DNA from: Hoeflea sp.
GTDB lineage: Bacteria; Pseudomonadota; Alphaproteobacteria; Rhizobiales; Rhizobiaceae
DNA length: 64,000 bases
Direction: 5' to 3'
Assembly (NCBI GenBank): GCA_020637795.1
Contig: JACKJT010000002.1
Location: 992,001-1,056,000 of the forward strand
Shown: in pieces, positions 25,632 to 34,226 of the stretch
How the letters are laid out: each line of letters begins with the position of its first letter
Numbering within the stretch: position 1 is the stretch's first letter
Translations under genes and position numbers: made by a program
Notes under the pieces: model-generated
What the model was told of the DNA's origin: nothing
Seen by the model: only the letters and a program-made list of their open reading frames with translations
Database searches by the model: none

Positions 25632-25865
25632 ATGGATCTCGGAAACGATAAAGGGTTCCCCCCGTTGACACGAACAGAACTGTCTTGCCTCCGCCGCTGC
25701 GCGGAAGGCCGTACCGATCAGGAGATCGGCCGTGAGCTGGAATTGACCTCCAGCGAGGTCGCCTCCGTGATTTCCGTGGTCATGCTGAAACTGCGCACGC
25801 CCAATCGCATGGCGGGCCTGGCCAAGGCCGGCCGGCTCGGGCTTCTCGCCACAAGCAACGACTGA
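25632..25865 (+). CDS. Stand-alone LuxR-type HTH protein
   Basis: The start ATG 25632 has AAAGGA 8 nt before it, giving 77 residues; the frame is open to 25584. Nearly the whole protein is one LuxR/GerE helix-turn-helix: LTRTELSCLRRCAEGRTDQE then IGRELELTSSEVASVISVVM. There is no sensor, receiver or autoinducer domain. Short orphan LuxR domains occur in rhizobia, acting alone or as modulators of full-length LuxR proteins. Base composition is like the core genome. A bidirectional terminator follows. Confidence 0.8.
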   Translation: MDLGNDKGFPPLTRTELSCLRRCAEGRTDQEIGRELELTSSEVASVISVVMLKLRTPNRMAGLAKAGRLGLLATSND

Positions 25866-25872
25866 AACCAAT

Positions 25873-25927
25873 AAAAACCGCTGCCCACCTTGCCTAGGGG
25901 CGGGACCGGGTCCGAGGCGCGGTTTTT
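25873..25927. terminator. Bidirectional terminator after the small LuxR gene
   Basis: AAAAACCGC (25873-25881) pairs with GCGGTTTTT (25919-25927); the loop of 37 nt can fold further (GCCC with GGGC). The T run follows the stem on the plus strand, and the A run gives one on the minus strand. Confidence 0.7.
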
Positions 25928-25930
25928 TGA

Positions 25931-25970
25931 GGACATCAGCCCGAACCAGGCGGGGTTCGGGCTGATGTCC
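25931..25970. repeat. Perfect 17-bp inverted repeat between convergent genes
   Basis: Arms 25931-25947 and 25954-25970 are exact reverse complements around the 6-nt loop AGGCGG. No T run follows on the plus strand; on the minus strand the sequence continues TCAAAAAACC, so it is not a textbook terminator alone. It lies just beside the terminator at 25873-25927 and 41 bp beyond the lyxose isomerase stop. Confidence 0.8.
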
Positions 25971-26011
25971 ACTCCCTTGAAGCCAACGGCTTCAACCAGT
26001 CCCCTAAATCG

Positions 26012-26698
26012 TCACAGCCAGGTGTCGTAGTCCGACACCAGCAGATGGCGCGGCTTCTCGTCTTCGATGATCGTCGAAAACCGGCCGATCGGCTCGCGGA
26101 AGACATTGTCCGTCAGATCGTCATTGACGGTCGAGACCTCGCCGATCAGCACATCGCCGCCTTCTCCCCAGAACGCATGCCAGACGCCCGGCATCAGGGT
26201 GACGCTTTCGCCCGGATCGAGCTTCAGCAGCCCGCCGGCGGGAAGTCTGCGCACCACCCCGTCGGTGGGAACCGACACATCGGCCGAAGTGTCGATCGAA
26301 CCGTCCTCAGCCGCAGCGAACAGTTCCAGCACCAGCTTGCCGCCACCGCGGTTGATGATGTCCTCGGCCTTGATGTTGTGCCGGTGCATCGGCGACAGCT
26401 GGTCCTTGCGCGAAATCATGATCTTCTCGGCGTAAAGCATGCCCCTGCCCGCCGCCAGGTCGGCCGCCGAGCCGTTGCGCACGGTAAACAGGAACAGGCC
26501 CAGATCCTCGAACTTGCCCTGCCCGTAATCCGTGATGTCCCAGCCCAGCCGGTTGGCGCGAATGGCGCCGGCGTCCGAAGCCGTCCGTGCGCGCATTTCC
26601 TGAGGGCTCCAATAGGCAAACGGCGGCATCACATAGCCGAAGGAGCGGATGAAGCGGTCGCTTTCTTCCAGGATTTCGTTGATCTCACTGCGTTCCAT
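26012..26698 (-). CDS. D-lyxose ketol-isomerase (cupin fold)
   Basis: 228 residues, as in D-lyxose isomerases. The manganese-binding cupin motif is visible: SPMHRHNIKAEDIINRGGG gives two His and a Glu near residues 104-112, and LMPGVWHAFWGEGG gives the last His near 170. The enzyme interconverts D-lyxose with D-xylulose and often D-mannose with D-fructose. It is divergent from the marR gene, with about 150 bp between the starts. No sugar transporter is adjacent, so the physiological sugar is uncertain. Confidence 0.85.
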   Translation of the reverse strand: MERSEINEILEESDRFIRSFGYVMPPFAYWSPQEMRARTASDAGAIRANRLGWDITDYGQGKFEDLGLFLFTVRNGSAADLAAGRGMLYAEKIMISRKDQLSPMHRHNIKAEDIINRGGGKLVLELFAAAEDGSIDTSADVSVPTDGVVRRLPAGGLLKLDPGESVTLMPGVWHAFWGEGGDVLIGEVSTVNDDLTDNVFREPIGRFSTIIEDEKPRHLLVSDYDTWL

Positions 26699-26851
26699 GA
26701 CATGTCCTGCGGCTCGGATGGGGTGGCTACCTGCTGGCCCCTGATTTAGAGGCCGGCTTCCGGCGTGGCAATTGCACCGGCGAAACTTTCACGCTATGTG
26801 GGGCTCGCATAACAGTCACAGTCGCAACAATTCAAGGATAAACCACCGACA

Positions 26852-27328
26852 ATGACTTTGCCCCTGACACGATCCGCGGAAGCCCCGGCCGCCAGCACAC
26901 TGGCGCTTGAAGGGTTTCTTCCCTACCGGCTGGCCCGTGCGGCGGAAATCATCAGCCGCCAGTTTGCCACCCTCTACCGCGAGCGGCATGGCCTGACCCG
27001 CCCCGAATGGCGGACCTTGGCCACCATCGGCCAGTTCAACCGGATCACCGCCACCGAGATCGGCGCCCACTCGTCCATGCACAAGACCAAGGTCAGCCGC
27101 GCCATCCGCGCGCTCGAGGAGCGCAAATGGATCACCCGCCAGGTGGATCAGACCGATCGCCGCGTCGAGCATATCGAGCTCACGCGCGAGGGCCGCACCC
27201 ACTACCGGGACCTGGTCGCGCTTGCCCGCAGCTACGAGGCCCGCCTGGTCGAAATGCTCGGCGAGACCGGCGCCGCCGAGCTCGAAGCCGGCATCAGCGC
27301 CATCGAAACCAGGATCCCCCGCTCCTGA
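26852..27328 (+). CDS. MarR family transcriptional regulator
   Basis: 158 residues. A winged-helix MarR fold: N-terminal dimer helix (GFLPYRLARAAEIISRQFA), recognition region around ITATEIGAHSSMHKTKVSRA, and the wing with WITRQVDQTDRRVEHIELT. MarR proteins usually repress a divergent gene and release DNA on binding an aromatic or oxidised ligand. The divergent neighbour is D-lyxose isomerase, a possible target. It converges on gnd, with 42 bp between the stop codons. Confidence 0.9.
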   Translation: MTLPLTRSAEAPAASTLALEGFLPYRLARAAEIISRQFATLYRERHGLTRPEWRTLATIGQFNRITATEIGAHSSMHKTKVSRAIRALEERKWITRQVDQTDRRVEHIELTREGRTHYRDLVALARSYEARLVEMLGETGAAELEAGISAIETRIPRS

Positions 27329-27370
27329 GCCGGGACGGACGGGGACCGCATTATCGTCCGATAAGCCGCC

Positions 27371-28783
27371 TCAGCCACCCCATGGACCGTGATGTTCGCC
27401 TTGAGCGTCGAGCCGCTCGAACCCGTGGGCGCCGAAGAAGTCGCGCTGCGCCTGGATCAGGTTGGCGGTGCCGCGCCCGCGCCGGTAGGTGTCGAAATAG
27501 CCAAGCGCGCTGGCGAGCGCCGGCACCGGAAGGCCGTTCAGCGCCGCCTCCGCCACGATCCGCCGCAGGTTCATGTCGGTCTCCTCGATCATCTTGGAGA
27601 AGACCGGCGTCAGCGCCAGGTTCGGCACGTCGGGATCGGCGGTGAAGGCGGTGGCGATTTCATCGAGGAAGCGCGAGCGGATGATGCAGCCGGCGCGCCA
27701 GATCCGGGCGATGGTGGCCATCGGCAGGTTCCAGCCGAACTCCTCCGAGGCGGCCGCCATGACGGCAAAGCCTTGCGCGTAGGCCGCGACCTTGCCGGCC
27801 AGCAACGCCTTTCCGAGATCATCGATCACCTGCTGGCCGTCCCGCCGGTCGAGCTGCCTGGGGAGCCCCAAAAGCGTCTCGGCCCGTGCCCTTTGCGCGC
27901 GCATCGCCGACAGCGAGCGCGCCGCCACTGCCGCCTCGATCGCGGTCGCAGGCACGCCCATCATCTGGCTTTCGATCACCGACCAGCGGCCGGTGCCTTT
28001 CTGCCCCGCCGCATCGACGATCATGTCGACGATCGGACGCCCCGTTGCCGCGTCCTGGACGCTAAGCACTTCGGCGGTGATGTCGATCAGGTAGGAATCG
28101 AGCGGCCCCGTCGACCAGGCCGAGAACACCGCCGCCATCGTCGGCGCATCCATGGAGAGATGGTCCCGCATCACGCCGTAGACCTCGGCGATCATCTGCA
28201 TGTCGGCATATTCGATGCCGTTGTGGATCGTCTTGACGAAGTGACCGGCGCCGTTTTCGCCCAGCCATGCCGCACAGGGCTCGCCCTGGTACTTGGCGGA
28301 AATAGCGGTCAGCACCGGCTCGACCCGCCGCCAGGCCTCCTCCTTGCCGCCGACCATGATCGAGGGTCCATGGCGGGCGCCTTCCTCGCCACCCGAGACG
28401 CCCATGCCGATGAAGGTCAGGCCCGACCCCTCGAGTTCGGTGAAGCGGCGCATGGTATCGCGGAAATTGGCGTTGCCGGCGTCGATGATGATGTCATTGG
28501 CTGCAAGCAGCGGCTTCAGCGCCGAGATCTGCTGATCGACGGGCTCTCCCGCCTTGACCATGATGATCACCGGACGCGGCGGGCGGATGGCGGCAACGAA
28601 ATCCTCAAGCGTGGCGCAGGCCGTTACCCGGTCGGACAAGTTCCCCGCCGCGGCTGCAAATTCCTCCGTGCGCGATGCCGTCCTGTTGTAGACGGCGACG
28701 TGATAGCCGTTGTCGGCGATATTCAGCGCCAGATTGGCGCCCATCACGCCCAGTCCGATCACACCTATTTCCGCTTCGGCCAT
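27371..28783 (-). CDS. gnd: 6-phosphogluconate dehydrogenase, decarboxylating
   Basis: ATG 28783 behind GGGAGGT gives 470 residues, the usual length; a GTG at 28789 is rejected because it overlaps that ribosome-binding site. The NADP-binding motif IGVIGLGVMGANLALNIA starts near residue 5, the family signature MGVSGGEEGARHGPSIMVGG lies near 120-140, and HNGIEYADMQMIAEVYG carries the catalytic Lys region. The enzyme converts 6-phosphogluconate and NADP+ to ribulose 5-phosphate, CO2 and NADPH in the pentose phosphate pathway. It is monocistronic here. Confidence 0.95.
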   Translation of the reverse strand: MAEAEIGVIGLGVMGANLALNIADNGYHVAVYNRTASRTEEFAAAAGNLSDRVTACATLEDFVAAIRPPRPVIIMVKAGEPVDQQISALKPLLAANDIIIDAGNANFRDTMRRFTELEGSGLTFIGMGVSGGEEGARHGPSIMVGGKEEAWRRVEPVLTAISAKYQGEPCAAWLGENGAGHFVKTIHNGIEYADMQMIAEVYGVMRDHLSMDAPTMAAVFSAWSTGPLDSYLIDITAEVLSVQDAATGRPIVDMIVDAAGQKGTGRWSVIESQMMGVPATAIEAAVAARSLSAMRAQRARAETLLGLPRQLDRRDGQQVIDDLGKALLAGKVAAYAQGFAVMAAASEEFGWNLPMATIARIWRAGCIIRSRFLDEIATAFTADPDVPNLALTPVFSKMIEETDMNLRRIVAEAALNGLPVPALASALGYFDTYRRGRGTANLIQAQRDFFGAHGFERLDAQGEHHGPWGG

Positions 28784-28997
28784 ACGCACCTCCCATCAGC
28801 ATCGCCAATCCGCTCCAAATCCGAATTGATTCAGAGAGATGACTGCACCCGACTCTAGAAGCCACAAAGCGCGCGTTGCGCTTCATGCACGACTTTAGTC
28901 CGAGCAGCCGGACCGGACTGTGACCCAAGCCGCAGCGGGCGGCAAGCGCCGGGGACAATTATCCTGTTCAATAGCTGGGGATCGGCAGCGCCGCGGC

Positions 28998-29156
28998 TCA
29001 GTCCGGTTTTGGCTTGTCGTCGCCGTCGTCAAGCACCCGCCAGGCGGCGCCGTCGAGGTCCTCGTACTGGCCGCTCTTCATCGACCACAGGAAGGCGCCG
29101 AGCCCGAGAGCCCCGAGAAACAGCGCGATCGGAATGAGGAAGATCAAATTGTTCAT
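28998..29156 (-). CDS. ccoS: cbb3 oxidase assembly protein CcoS/FixS
   Basis: A 52-residue membrane protein read directly from the sequence. One TM helix (residues 4-24) follows MNNLIFLIPIALFLGALGLG, and the FLWSMKSGQYEDLDG stretch is the hallmark of CcoS. Its ATG overlaps the ccoI stop as ATGA. CcoS is needed for cofactor (copper and heme) insertion into the cbb3 oxidase. It is the last gene of fixGHIS. Confidence 0.95.
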   Translation of the reverse strand: MNNLIFLIPIALFLGALGLGAFLWSMKSGQYEDLDGAAWRVLDDGDDKPKPD

Positions 29157-31492
29157 GCCGATGCGCCAAGCCCCGTGCCGGCAACCGCCACATCCGAAGC
29201 CGGAGCGGCCGCCGGGCGGGCGAAACTCTCGACCCTGGTCTTGCGCCGCAATCTGAGCGAATTCAGCACCACCAGAACCGAGGAGGACGACATGGCCAGC
29301 GCCGCGATCAGCGGCGTGGCATGACCCAGCACCGCCGCCGGGACCGCAATCACATTGTAGATCACCGCCAGCGCGAAGTTCTGCCGGATCAGGCTGCCCG
29401 CCTTGCGCGAGACGGCGATCGCCAGCGGCACGGCCTCGAGCGAATCGTGCAGGAACACGAAATCCGCCGCCATGCGGCCGACATCGGCGGCACTGGCCGG
29501 CGCCATCGACACATAGGCCGCCGACAGGGCCGGTGCATCGTTGAGGCCATCGCCGACCATCAGCGGCCTGCCGCCGGCCGCTGCCAGCGCCTGGACCCGG
29601 TCGACCTTGCCGCGCGGGCGGACGCCGGCAACGTAGTCGGACACGCCGAGCTCCGCGGCAAGCGCCTTGACCGGCGCTTCGCGGTCACCGGACAGGATTT
29701 CGGCTTCCACGCCAAGCGCGGCCAACTGGGCCACCGCCGGCGCGGCGCCGCGGCGGACCTGGTCGGAGAACAGGAAGACATCCATGAACCTGCCGTCGCG
29801 CGAAAGAACCACCTGGCTGGCGTCAGCAGCGCGCTCGATCCCCTCCGTCCCTCCGTCGAGTGCGAACGCGGCACGGCCGAGCCGGTAGACGGTGCCGTCA
29901 GGCGATGTGGCCTTGACCCCGTCGCCGGGTATCTCGGAGATGTCGAAATCAGGCAGCTCCCTGCCCGATTGATCGAGATCGGCCAGCGCCCGGCTGAGCG
30001 GATGCCGCGATGCCGTGGCGATGCGTGCCGCGATCGCCAGATGATCCGGAGCCACCGAGGCGGAATTGATCAGTTGCGGCCTGCCCTGCGTCAGCGTCCC
30101 GGTCTTGTCGAAAACCACATGGTCGGTCTGCGCCATGCGTTCCATCGCCGAGCCGTCCTTGACCATGATGCCGTTCTCGAACAGCCGTCCGGCGGCAATC
30201 ACCTGGACCACCGGCACGGCAAGCCCGAGCGCGCAGGGACAGGTGATGATCAGCACGGCCACCGCGGTGAGCATCGCGGTGCGCCAGTCGCCGGACACCA
30301 CCATCCAGCCGATGAAGGTGCCGAGCGCCAGCAGATGCACCGCCGGCGCATAGATGGCCGATGCCCGGTCGGCGATGCGCCGGTAACCGGCGCGGCCGCT
30401 TTCCGCCGCCTCCATCATCGACACCATCTCCGCCAGGAACGAGTTCTGCGCGCTGCGCGTCGCCTCGAGTACCAGCGGGCCGGTGAGATTGAGCGTGCCT
30501 GCCGGCGTCAGCGATCCGGCCTCGACCAGCTGCGGCGCGCTCTCGCCGTTGACGACCGCGAAATCCATGTCGGAGCGGCCGGAAACCACCCGCCCGTCCA
30601 CCGGGATCCGGTCGCCCGGCGCGATCGCCAGCCGCATTCCGGGCTCGATTTCGTCCAGCGCCAGGTACTCGCGGCTGCCGTCGTCGCGGATCACCATGGC
30701 TCCGCGCGGCGACAGCCGGACCAGGTTGCGCACCGCCGAACGGGCCTTCTCGCGCATCATGTGGTCAAGCGTACGCCCGGCCAGCAGGAAGAACAGAAGC
30801 GTCACCGAGGCATCGAAATAGGCGTGTTCACCGTGGGTGATCGTTTCATGCAGCGAGATCGCGTAGGCGAGGATCACGCCCAGCGAGATCGGCACGTCCA
30901 TGTTGGCGCGGCCGTGCCTGAGCGCGCCCCAGGCGGAGACGAAGAAGATCCGGCCGGAATAGATCAGCGCAGGCGCCGCGATCAGCGCCGAAATCCAGTG
31001 AAACAGGTCGCGTGTCGCAGCCTCCGCGCCGGACCAGACCGAGACCGAGAGCAGCATCACGTTCATCGAGGCAAAGCCGGCCACGGCGAGCGCCTTGAGC
31101 AGCTCGCGCATCGCCGGGTCGGCGGTCTCGTCGGCCCCGCCGGGCAGATGCGCCGGATAGCCCAGCGACTTGAGTTTTTCTCCCAGTGCCGTCAGCACGG
31201 TTTCCGGATGCCCGCCGCCTTCGGCTCCATTGTCCTTGCCGTCAAACACCACCGACACCCGGCGGGTGGAAAGATTGACGCGCGCATGATCGACGCCGCT
31301 GGTCTTGGGGAGTTCCTTCTCCAGAAGCGCGATGCAGGCGCCGCAATGCACGCCCGGCACGATCAGGTCGACCTGACGCAATCCGTCGCCGAGCGGACGG
31401 CTCGACAGCCACATTTCCTCGGCTGAAGGACCTTCCGATTTCAGCGCTTCAAGTTCGGCAGCGCTTTCCGTACCTGCCGCGCAGCAACTCAA
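29153..31492 (-). CDS. ccoI: cbb3 assembly copper P-type ATPase CcoI/FixI
   Basis: The likely start is TTG 31492, which overlaps the ccoH stop as TTGA; no ATG exists until well inside the N-terminus. This gives 779 residues. In order: an N-terminal CC pair, a heavy-metal-associated domain with GVHCGAC near 52, TM helices, actuator domain, the CPC copper channel motif ITCPCALGLA, the phosphorylation site DKTGTLTQG, and GDGLNDAPAL near the end. It exports copper for CuB assembly in cbb3 oxidase. Sequence overlap with ccoH and ccoS marks tight coupling in fixGHIS. Confidence 0.94.
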   Translation of the reverse strand: MSCCAAGTESAAELEALKSEGPSAEEMWLSSRPLGDGLRQVDLIVPGVHCGACIALLEKELPKTSGVDHARVNLSTRRVSVVFDGKDNGAEGGGHPETVLTALGEKLKSLGYPAHLPGGADETADPAMRELLKALAVAGFASMNVMLLSVSVWSGAEAATRDLFHWISALIAAPALIYSGRIFFVSAWGALRHGRANMDVPISLGVILAYAISLHETITHGEHAYFDASVTLLFFLLAGRTLDHMMREKARSAVRNLVRLSPRGAMVIRDDGSREYLALDEIEPGMRLAIAPGDRIPVDGRVVSGRSDMDFAVVNGESAPQLVEAGSLTPAGTLNLTGPLVLEATRSAQNSFLAEMVSMMEAAESGRAGYRRIADRASAIYAPAVHLLALGTFIGWMVVSGDWRTAMLTAVAVLIITCPCALGLAVPVVQVIAAGRLFENGIMVKDGSAMERMAQTDHVVFDKTGTLTQGRPQLINSASVAPDHLAIAARIATASRHPLSRALADLDQSGRELPDFDISEIPGDGVKATSPDGTVYRLGRAAFALDGGTEGIERAADASQVVLSRDGRFMDVFLFSDQVRRGAAPAVAQLAALGVEAEILSGDREAPVKALAAELGVSDYVAGVRPRGKVDRVQALAAAGGRPLMVGDGLNDAPALSAAYVSMAPASAADVGRMAADFVFLHDSLEAVPLAIAVSRKAGSLIRQNFALAVIYNVIAVPAAVLGHATPLIAALAMSSSSVLVVLNSLRLRRKTRVESFARPAAAPASDVAVAGTGLGASA

Positions 31493-32001
31493 TTTCCAAT
31501 GCTCCCGTCCGCCTTGACGTGAAACCGCCGGCCCTTCCTGTAGAGCGTCTGCCCGTCGCGGGTGGCAACCACGGTGGCGATCCACTCGCCTTCCGCCAGC
31601 TCGCCGGCGCCACGGTAGATCCCGTCGGCATCGCGGGTCAGCACCATGTGACGGTCGCTGTGCTCGCCCACCGGCCGCCGCAACTCGGCGATCATCGTGT
31701 CGGCAACGGCGAGGTTACCCGCGGCATCGATGAAATCGATTTCCAGCCCGTCAACGCTCGGGATCAGCTTCACCCTGTAACCCAGCGCGTCAATGGCCCG
31801 TGCTTCAGCCGCCTTTGCGTTGAACTCCTGGCTGGCCACGTAGGTGTTGGGGACAACCAGTCCGCTCCAGGTGGTGATCGCGAACCGCGCCATCACCAGA
31901 TTGACGGTGATGATCACGCCGAAGAACGCCACCATGGTTGCAAGCATGTGCTTGCCGGTGAATTCGGTTGGCTGGAATATCGAGCGCAGCATCTGCATCA
32001 T
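31489..32001 (-). CDS. ccoH: cbb3 assembly protein CcoH/FixH
   Basis: 170 residues; ATG 32001 overlaps the ccoG stop (ATGA). One TM helix at about 20-42 (MLATMVAFFGVIITVNLVMA) is followed by a periplasmic FixH domain with the family phrase YVASQEFN. FixH helps assemble or stabilise the cbb3 oxidase complex, probably together with CcoI. Gene order fixG-H-I-S matches rhizobia. Confidence 0.93.
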   Translation of the reverse strand: MMQMLRSIFQPTEFTGKHMLATMVAFFGVIITVNLVMARFAITTWSGLVVPNTYVASQEFNAKAAEARAIDALGYRVKLIPSVDGLEIDFIDAAGNLAVADTMIAELRRPVGEHSDRHMVLTRDADGIYRGAGELAEGEWIATVVATRDGQTLYRKGRRFHVKADGSIGN

Positions 32002-33581
32002 TTCGTCTCCGGGCCGTGGAAATTGGCAACATAGGCGTCACGTTCGAAGCTCGATTTGTCTTCGGCGATGAAGCGGAATGTCGTGGTTTCGGAAGCAACG
32101 AACTCCTTCGGCTGCAGCACGTTGACCCTGAGTTCCCGCAGCCGGTCGGGTTCGACCGGGATCGCGAACGAGACGCCTGCCGGCTGCTCGATGCCGGGGA
32201 TCCGCATGGTAGCACCCGGCAGGCCCTCGATCGACAGGAAGATGACACGCGGTTCCGGGATCATGTTGAGGATCTTTACCGAATAGCCGTTGCGGATGTC
32301 GCCATTGGATTCCAGCACGAATTGCGGATTGCGGTCATGCAGCACATTGACCTCAAGCCGGTCGCGCGACAACAGCGCCACCAGAAGGCCGATACCGACC
32401 AGCGACCACACGCCCATATACAACAGCGAGCGCGGCCGGAACACGATGCGCCAGTTGAAATGCTTGACCGCATCGATGAAGCCGCCATCGGCCGTCCGCA
32501 CCCGGCTCGGGTTGAGCGCGCCGGTTTCCGGATCCCGGGCCAGCGCCATGTTGTCGGCGTAGTCGGCCAGCGTGGCGTAGGAGATCAGCCCCCGCGGTCG
32601 GTCGAGCTTGTCCATGATGGCGTCGCAGGCATCGATGCACAGCGCGCAGGTGATGCATTCGAGCTGCTGGCCGTCGCGGATGTCGATGCCCATCGGGCAG
32701 ACCGCAACACAGGCATTGCAATCGACGCAATCCCCCTGGATCAGCCCCTGTGCCGCAGCCTTCTTGGCGTGACGGCCACGCGGCTCGCCGCGCCAGTCAT
32801 TGTAGGTGACGACCAGCGAGTTCTCGTCGAGCATCGCCGCCTGGATGCGTGGCCACGGGCACATGTAGATGCAGACCTGCTCGCGCATCAGCCCGCCGAA
32901 CGTGTAGGTGGTGGCCGTCAGGATGGCGACGGTGATATAGGCCACCGGCGCGGCATTGCCGGTCACGAAATTCGTCAGCAAGGTCGGCGCATCGGCGAAA
33001 TAGAAGATCCACGCGCCGCCGGTGGCCACGCCGATGAAGATCCAGATCGCGTGCTTGAGCACGCGTTTACCGAGCTTCGATGCGCTCCACGGCGCGTTTT
33101 CGAGCTTCATGCGTTGATTGCGGTCGCCCTCGATCGCCCGTTCGACAACCAGAAACAGATCGACCCAGACGGTCTGCGGACAGGTGTAGCCGCACCAGGC
33201 GCGGCCGACGGCCGAGGTGATCAGGAACAGCCCGAAGCCGGCCATCACCAGAAGGCCGGCAACGAAGAAGAACTCCTGCGGCCAGATCTCGATGAAGAAG
33301 AAGTAGAACCGCCGGTTGGCGAGGTCGAGCAGCACCGCCTGGTCGGGGGCGAAAGGTCCGCGATCCCATCTCAGCCAGGGCGTGACGTAGTAGATGCCGA
33401 GCGTCACCAGCATGATCAGCCATTTGAAGCGCCGGTATGTCCCCTCCGCCCGCTTCGGAAAGATCTTCTTCCGGGCCTCGTAGAGCGGCTTGCGTTTCCA
33501 GGCGGCATTGACCGCCTCGGCTTCAAGCCGTTCGATTTCATCAAGGTCTGCGGAAGGGTCTGCGGGCGTCTGCGTGTTCAT
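31998..33581 (-). CDS. ccoG: cbb3 assembly/ferredoxin-like protein CcoG/FixG
   Basis: ATG 33581 (527 residues) is preferred over ATG 33611: the FNR-type box at 33635-33648 would place transcription start near 33600 if bound at -41.5. The protein has several TM helices (first near 43-61), a GYTCPQTVWVD motif, two 4Fe-4S clusters of ferredoxin type (CVDCNACVAVCP and CITCALCIDACD), and a C-terminal Ig-like periplasmic domain. CcoG reduces Cu(II) for delivery to cbb3 oxidase in studied species. It leads the fixGHIS operon. Confidence 0.94.
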   Translation of the reverse strand: MNTQTPADPSADLDEIERLEAEAVNAAWKRKPLYEARKKIFPKRAEGTYRRFKWLIMLVTLGIYYVTPWLRWDRGPFAPDQAVLLDLANRRFYFFFIEIWPQEFFFVAGLLVMAGFGLFLITSAVGRAWCGYTCPQTVWVDLFLVVERAIEGDRNQRMKLENAPWSASKLGKRVLKHAIWIFIGVATGGAWIFYFADAPTLLTNFVTGNAAPVAYITVAILTATTYTFGGLMREQVCIYMCPWPRIQAAMLDENSLVVTYNDWRGEPRGRHAKKAAAQGLIQGDCVDCNACVAVCPMGIDIRDGQQLECITCALCIDACDAIMDKLDRPRGLISYATLADYADNMALARDPETGALNPSRVRTADGGFIDAVKHFNWRIVFRPRSLLYMGVWSLVGIGLLVALLSRDRLEVNVLHDRNPQFVLESNGDIRNGYSVKILNMIPEPRVIFLSIEGLPGATMRIPGIEQPAGVSFAIPVEPDRLRELRVNVLQPKEFVASETTTFRFIAEDKSSFERDAYVANFHGPETK

Positions 33582-33634
33582 ATCGGGCACCATTGGTTTG
33601 GAGCGCACCATGCATCCGCGACTTCACATATGCC

Positions 33635-33648
33635 TTGATCAAGATCAA
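33635..33648 (-). promoter_or_regulatory. FNR/FixK-type box upstream of fixGHIS
   Basis: TTGATCAAGATCAA matches the consensus TTGAT-N4-ATCAA exactly. Its centre is 60 bp before the ccoG ATG, so a class II promoter with start near 33600 is plausible. It overlaps the last codons-to-stop of the DmdA remnant region boundary (stop at 33653). Confidence 0.85.
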
Positions 33649-33652
33649 TCCG

Positions 33653-34114
33653 TCACAGCCAGCTCCCCGCCCGCACCCGCAGCGTCCTGGCGCCGTCGGG
33701 TGCTGCGACGACGAGGCGGGTGCCCTCGTCCCAGAAGTCCCTGCCGATCATCCCGATCGCCACATTGGTGCCGAAATCCGGCGACCAGGCCGCCGAGGTG
33801 ATCTGCCCCACAACCTCGTCTCCGGCGCTGACAATCCAGGGCTCCGTGCAGGGCGGCACCGCCTCTCCGTCGATCTCCAGATAGCGGATCTGCTTGAGCG
33901 GACCTTGCTTCGCGACCCGCAGCAGCGCATCGCGGCCGACGCAGCCGATGGCCGAGCGTGTGTCGCAAAACCGGCCCAGCCCGCATTCATGCGGCGTATT
34001 GGCGCGGGTCATGTCGTTGCCGTAGGACGGCATCCCGGCTTCGATCCGTTCGATCAGGTTCGGACACCCGGCCCGCACGTCGAGATCCCTGCCCGCCTCG
34101 AACAATGGCGACAT
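33653..34114 (-). pseudogene. C-terminal remnant of a DmdA/GcvT-family demethylase
   Basis: The frame reads PNLIERIEAGMPSYGNDMT, then ECGLGRFCDT and a C-terminal domain with VGQITSAAWSPDFGTNVAIG, which match the last third of dimethylsulfoniopropionate demethylase-like, GcvT-family proteins. Complete members have about 370 residues; only about 150 remain and the folate-binding N-terminal part is absent. Homology fades near 34115, just before the HupE gene stop at 34227, so the 5' part was probably lost by deletion. The open frame extends to 34195 without likeness. If still translated it could not form the normal active site. Confidence 0.75.
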
Positions 34115-34226
34115 TGGAAGTCTCCCCGGCAAGCGGCACGCAGGCATGCTGTGCACCGTGAGACCGGTTGCGGCATTCCACGCGGCGCGCACCAAACCGC
34201 GCTATTCCAGAACACTGTTCCGGCGC

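Noticed and set aside
25468..25671. A 67-residue minus-strand frame with a CPVC motif
   Set aside because: The start lies inside the LuxR gene and there is no ribosome-binding site for a plausible inner start. The CPVC and Lys/Arg-rich end look protein-like, so a small gene from about 25600 is not fully excluded.
29321..31426. A 701-residue open frame opposite ccoI
   Set aside because: It is antisense to a clear P-type ATPase, and its translation is His/Arg/Gln-rich without motifs, a typical shadow in GC-rich DNA. The same holds for long antisense frames over other genes (for example 38671-40233 and 54137-56293).
33582..33611. Earlier ccoG start at 33611
   Set aside because: It would lie upstream of the transcript start expected from the FNR-type box, and there is no good ribosome-binding site.
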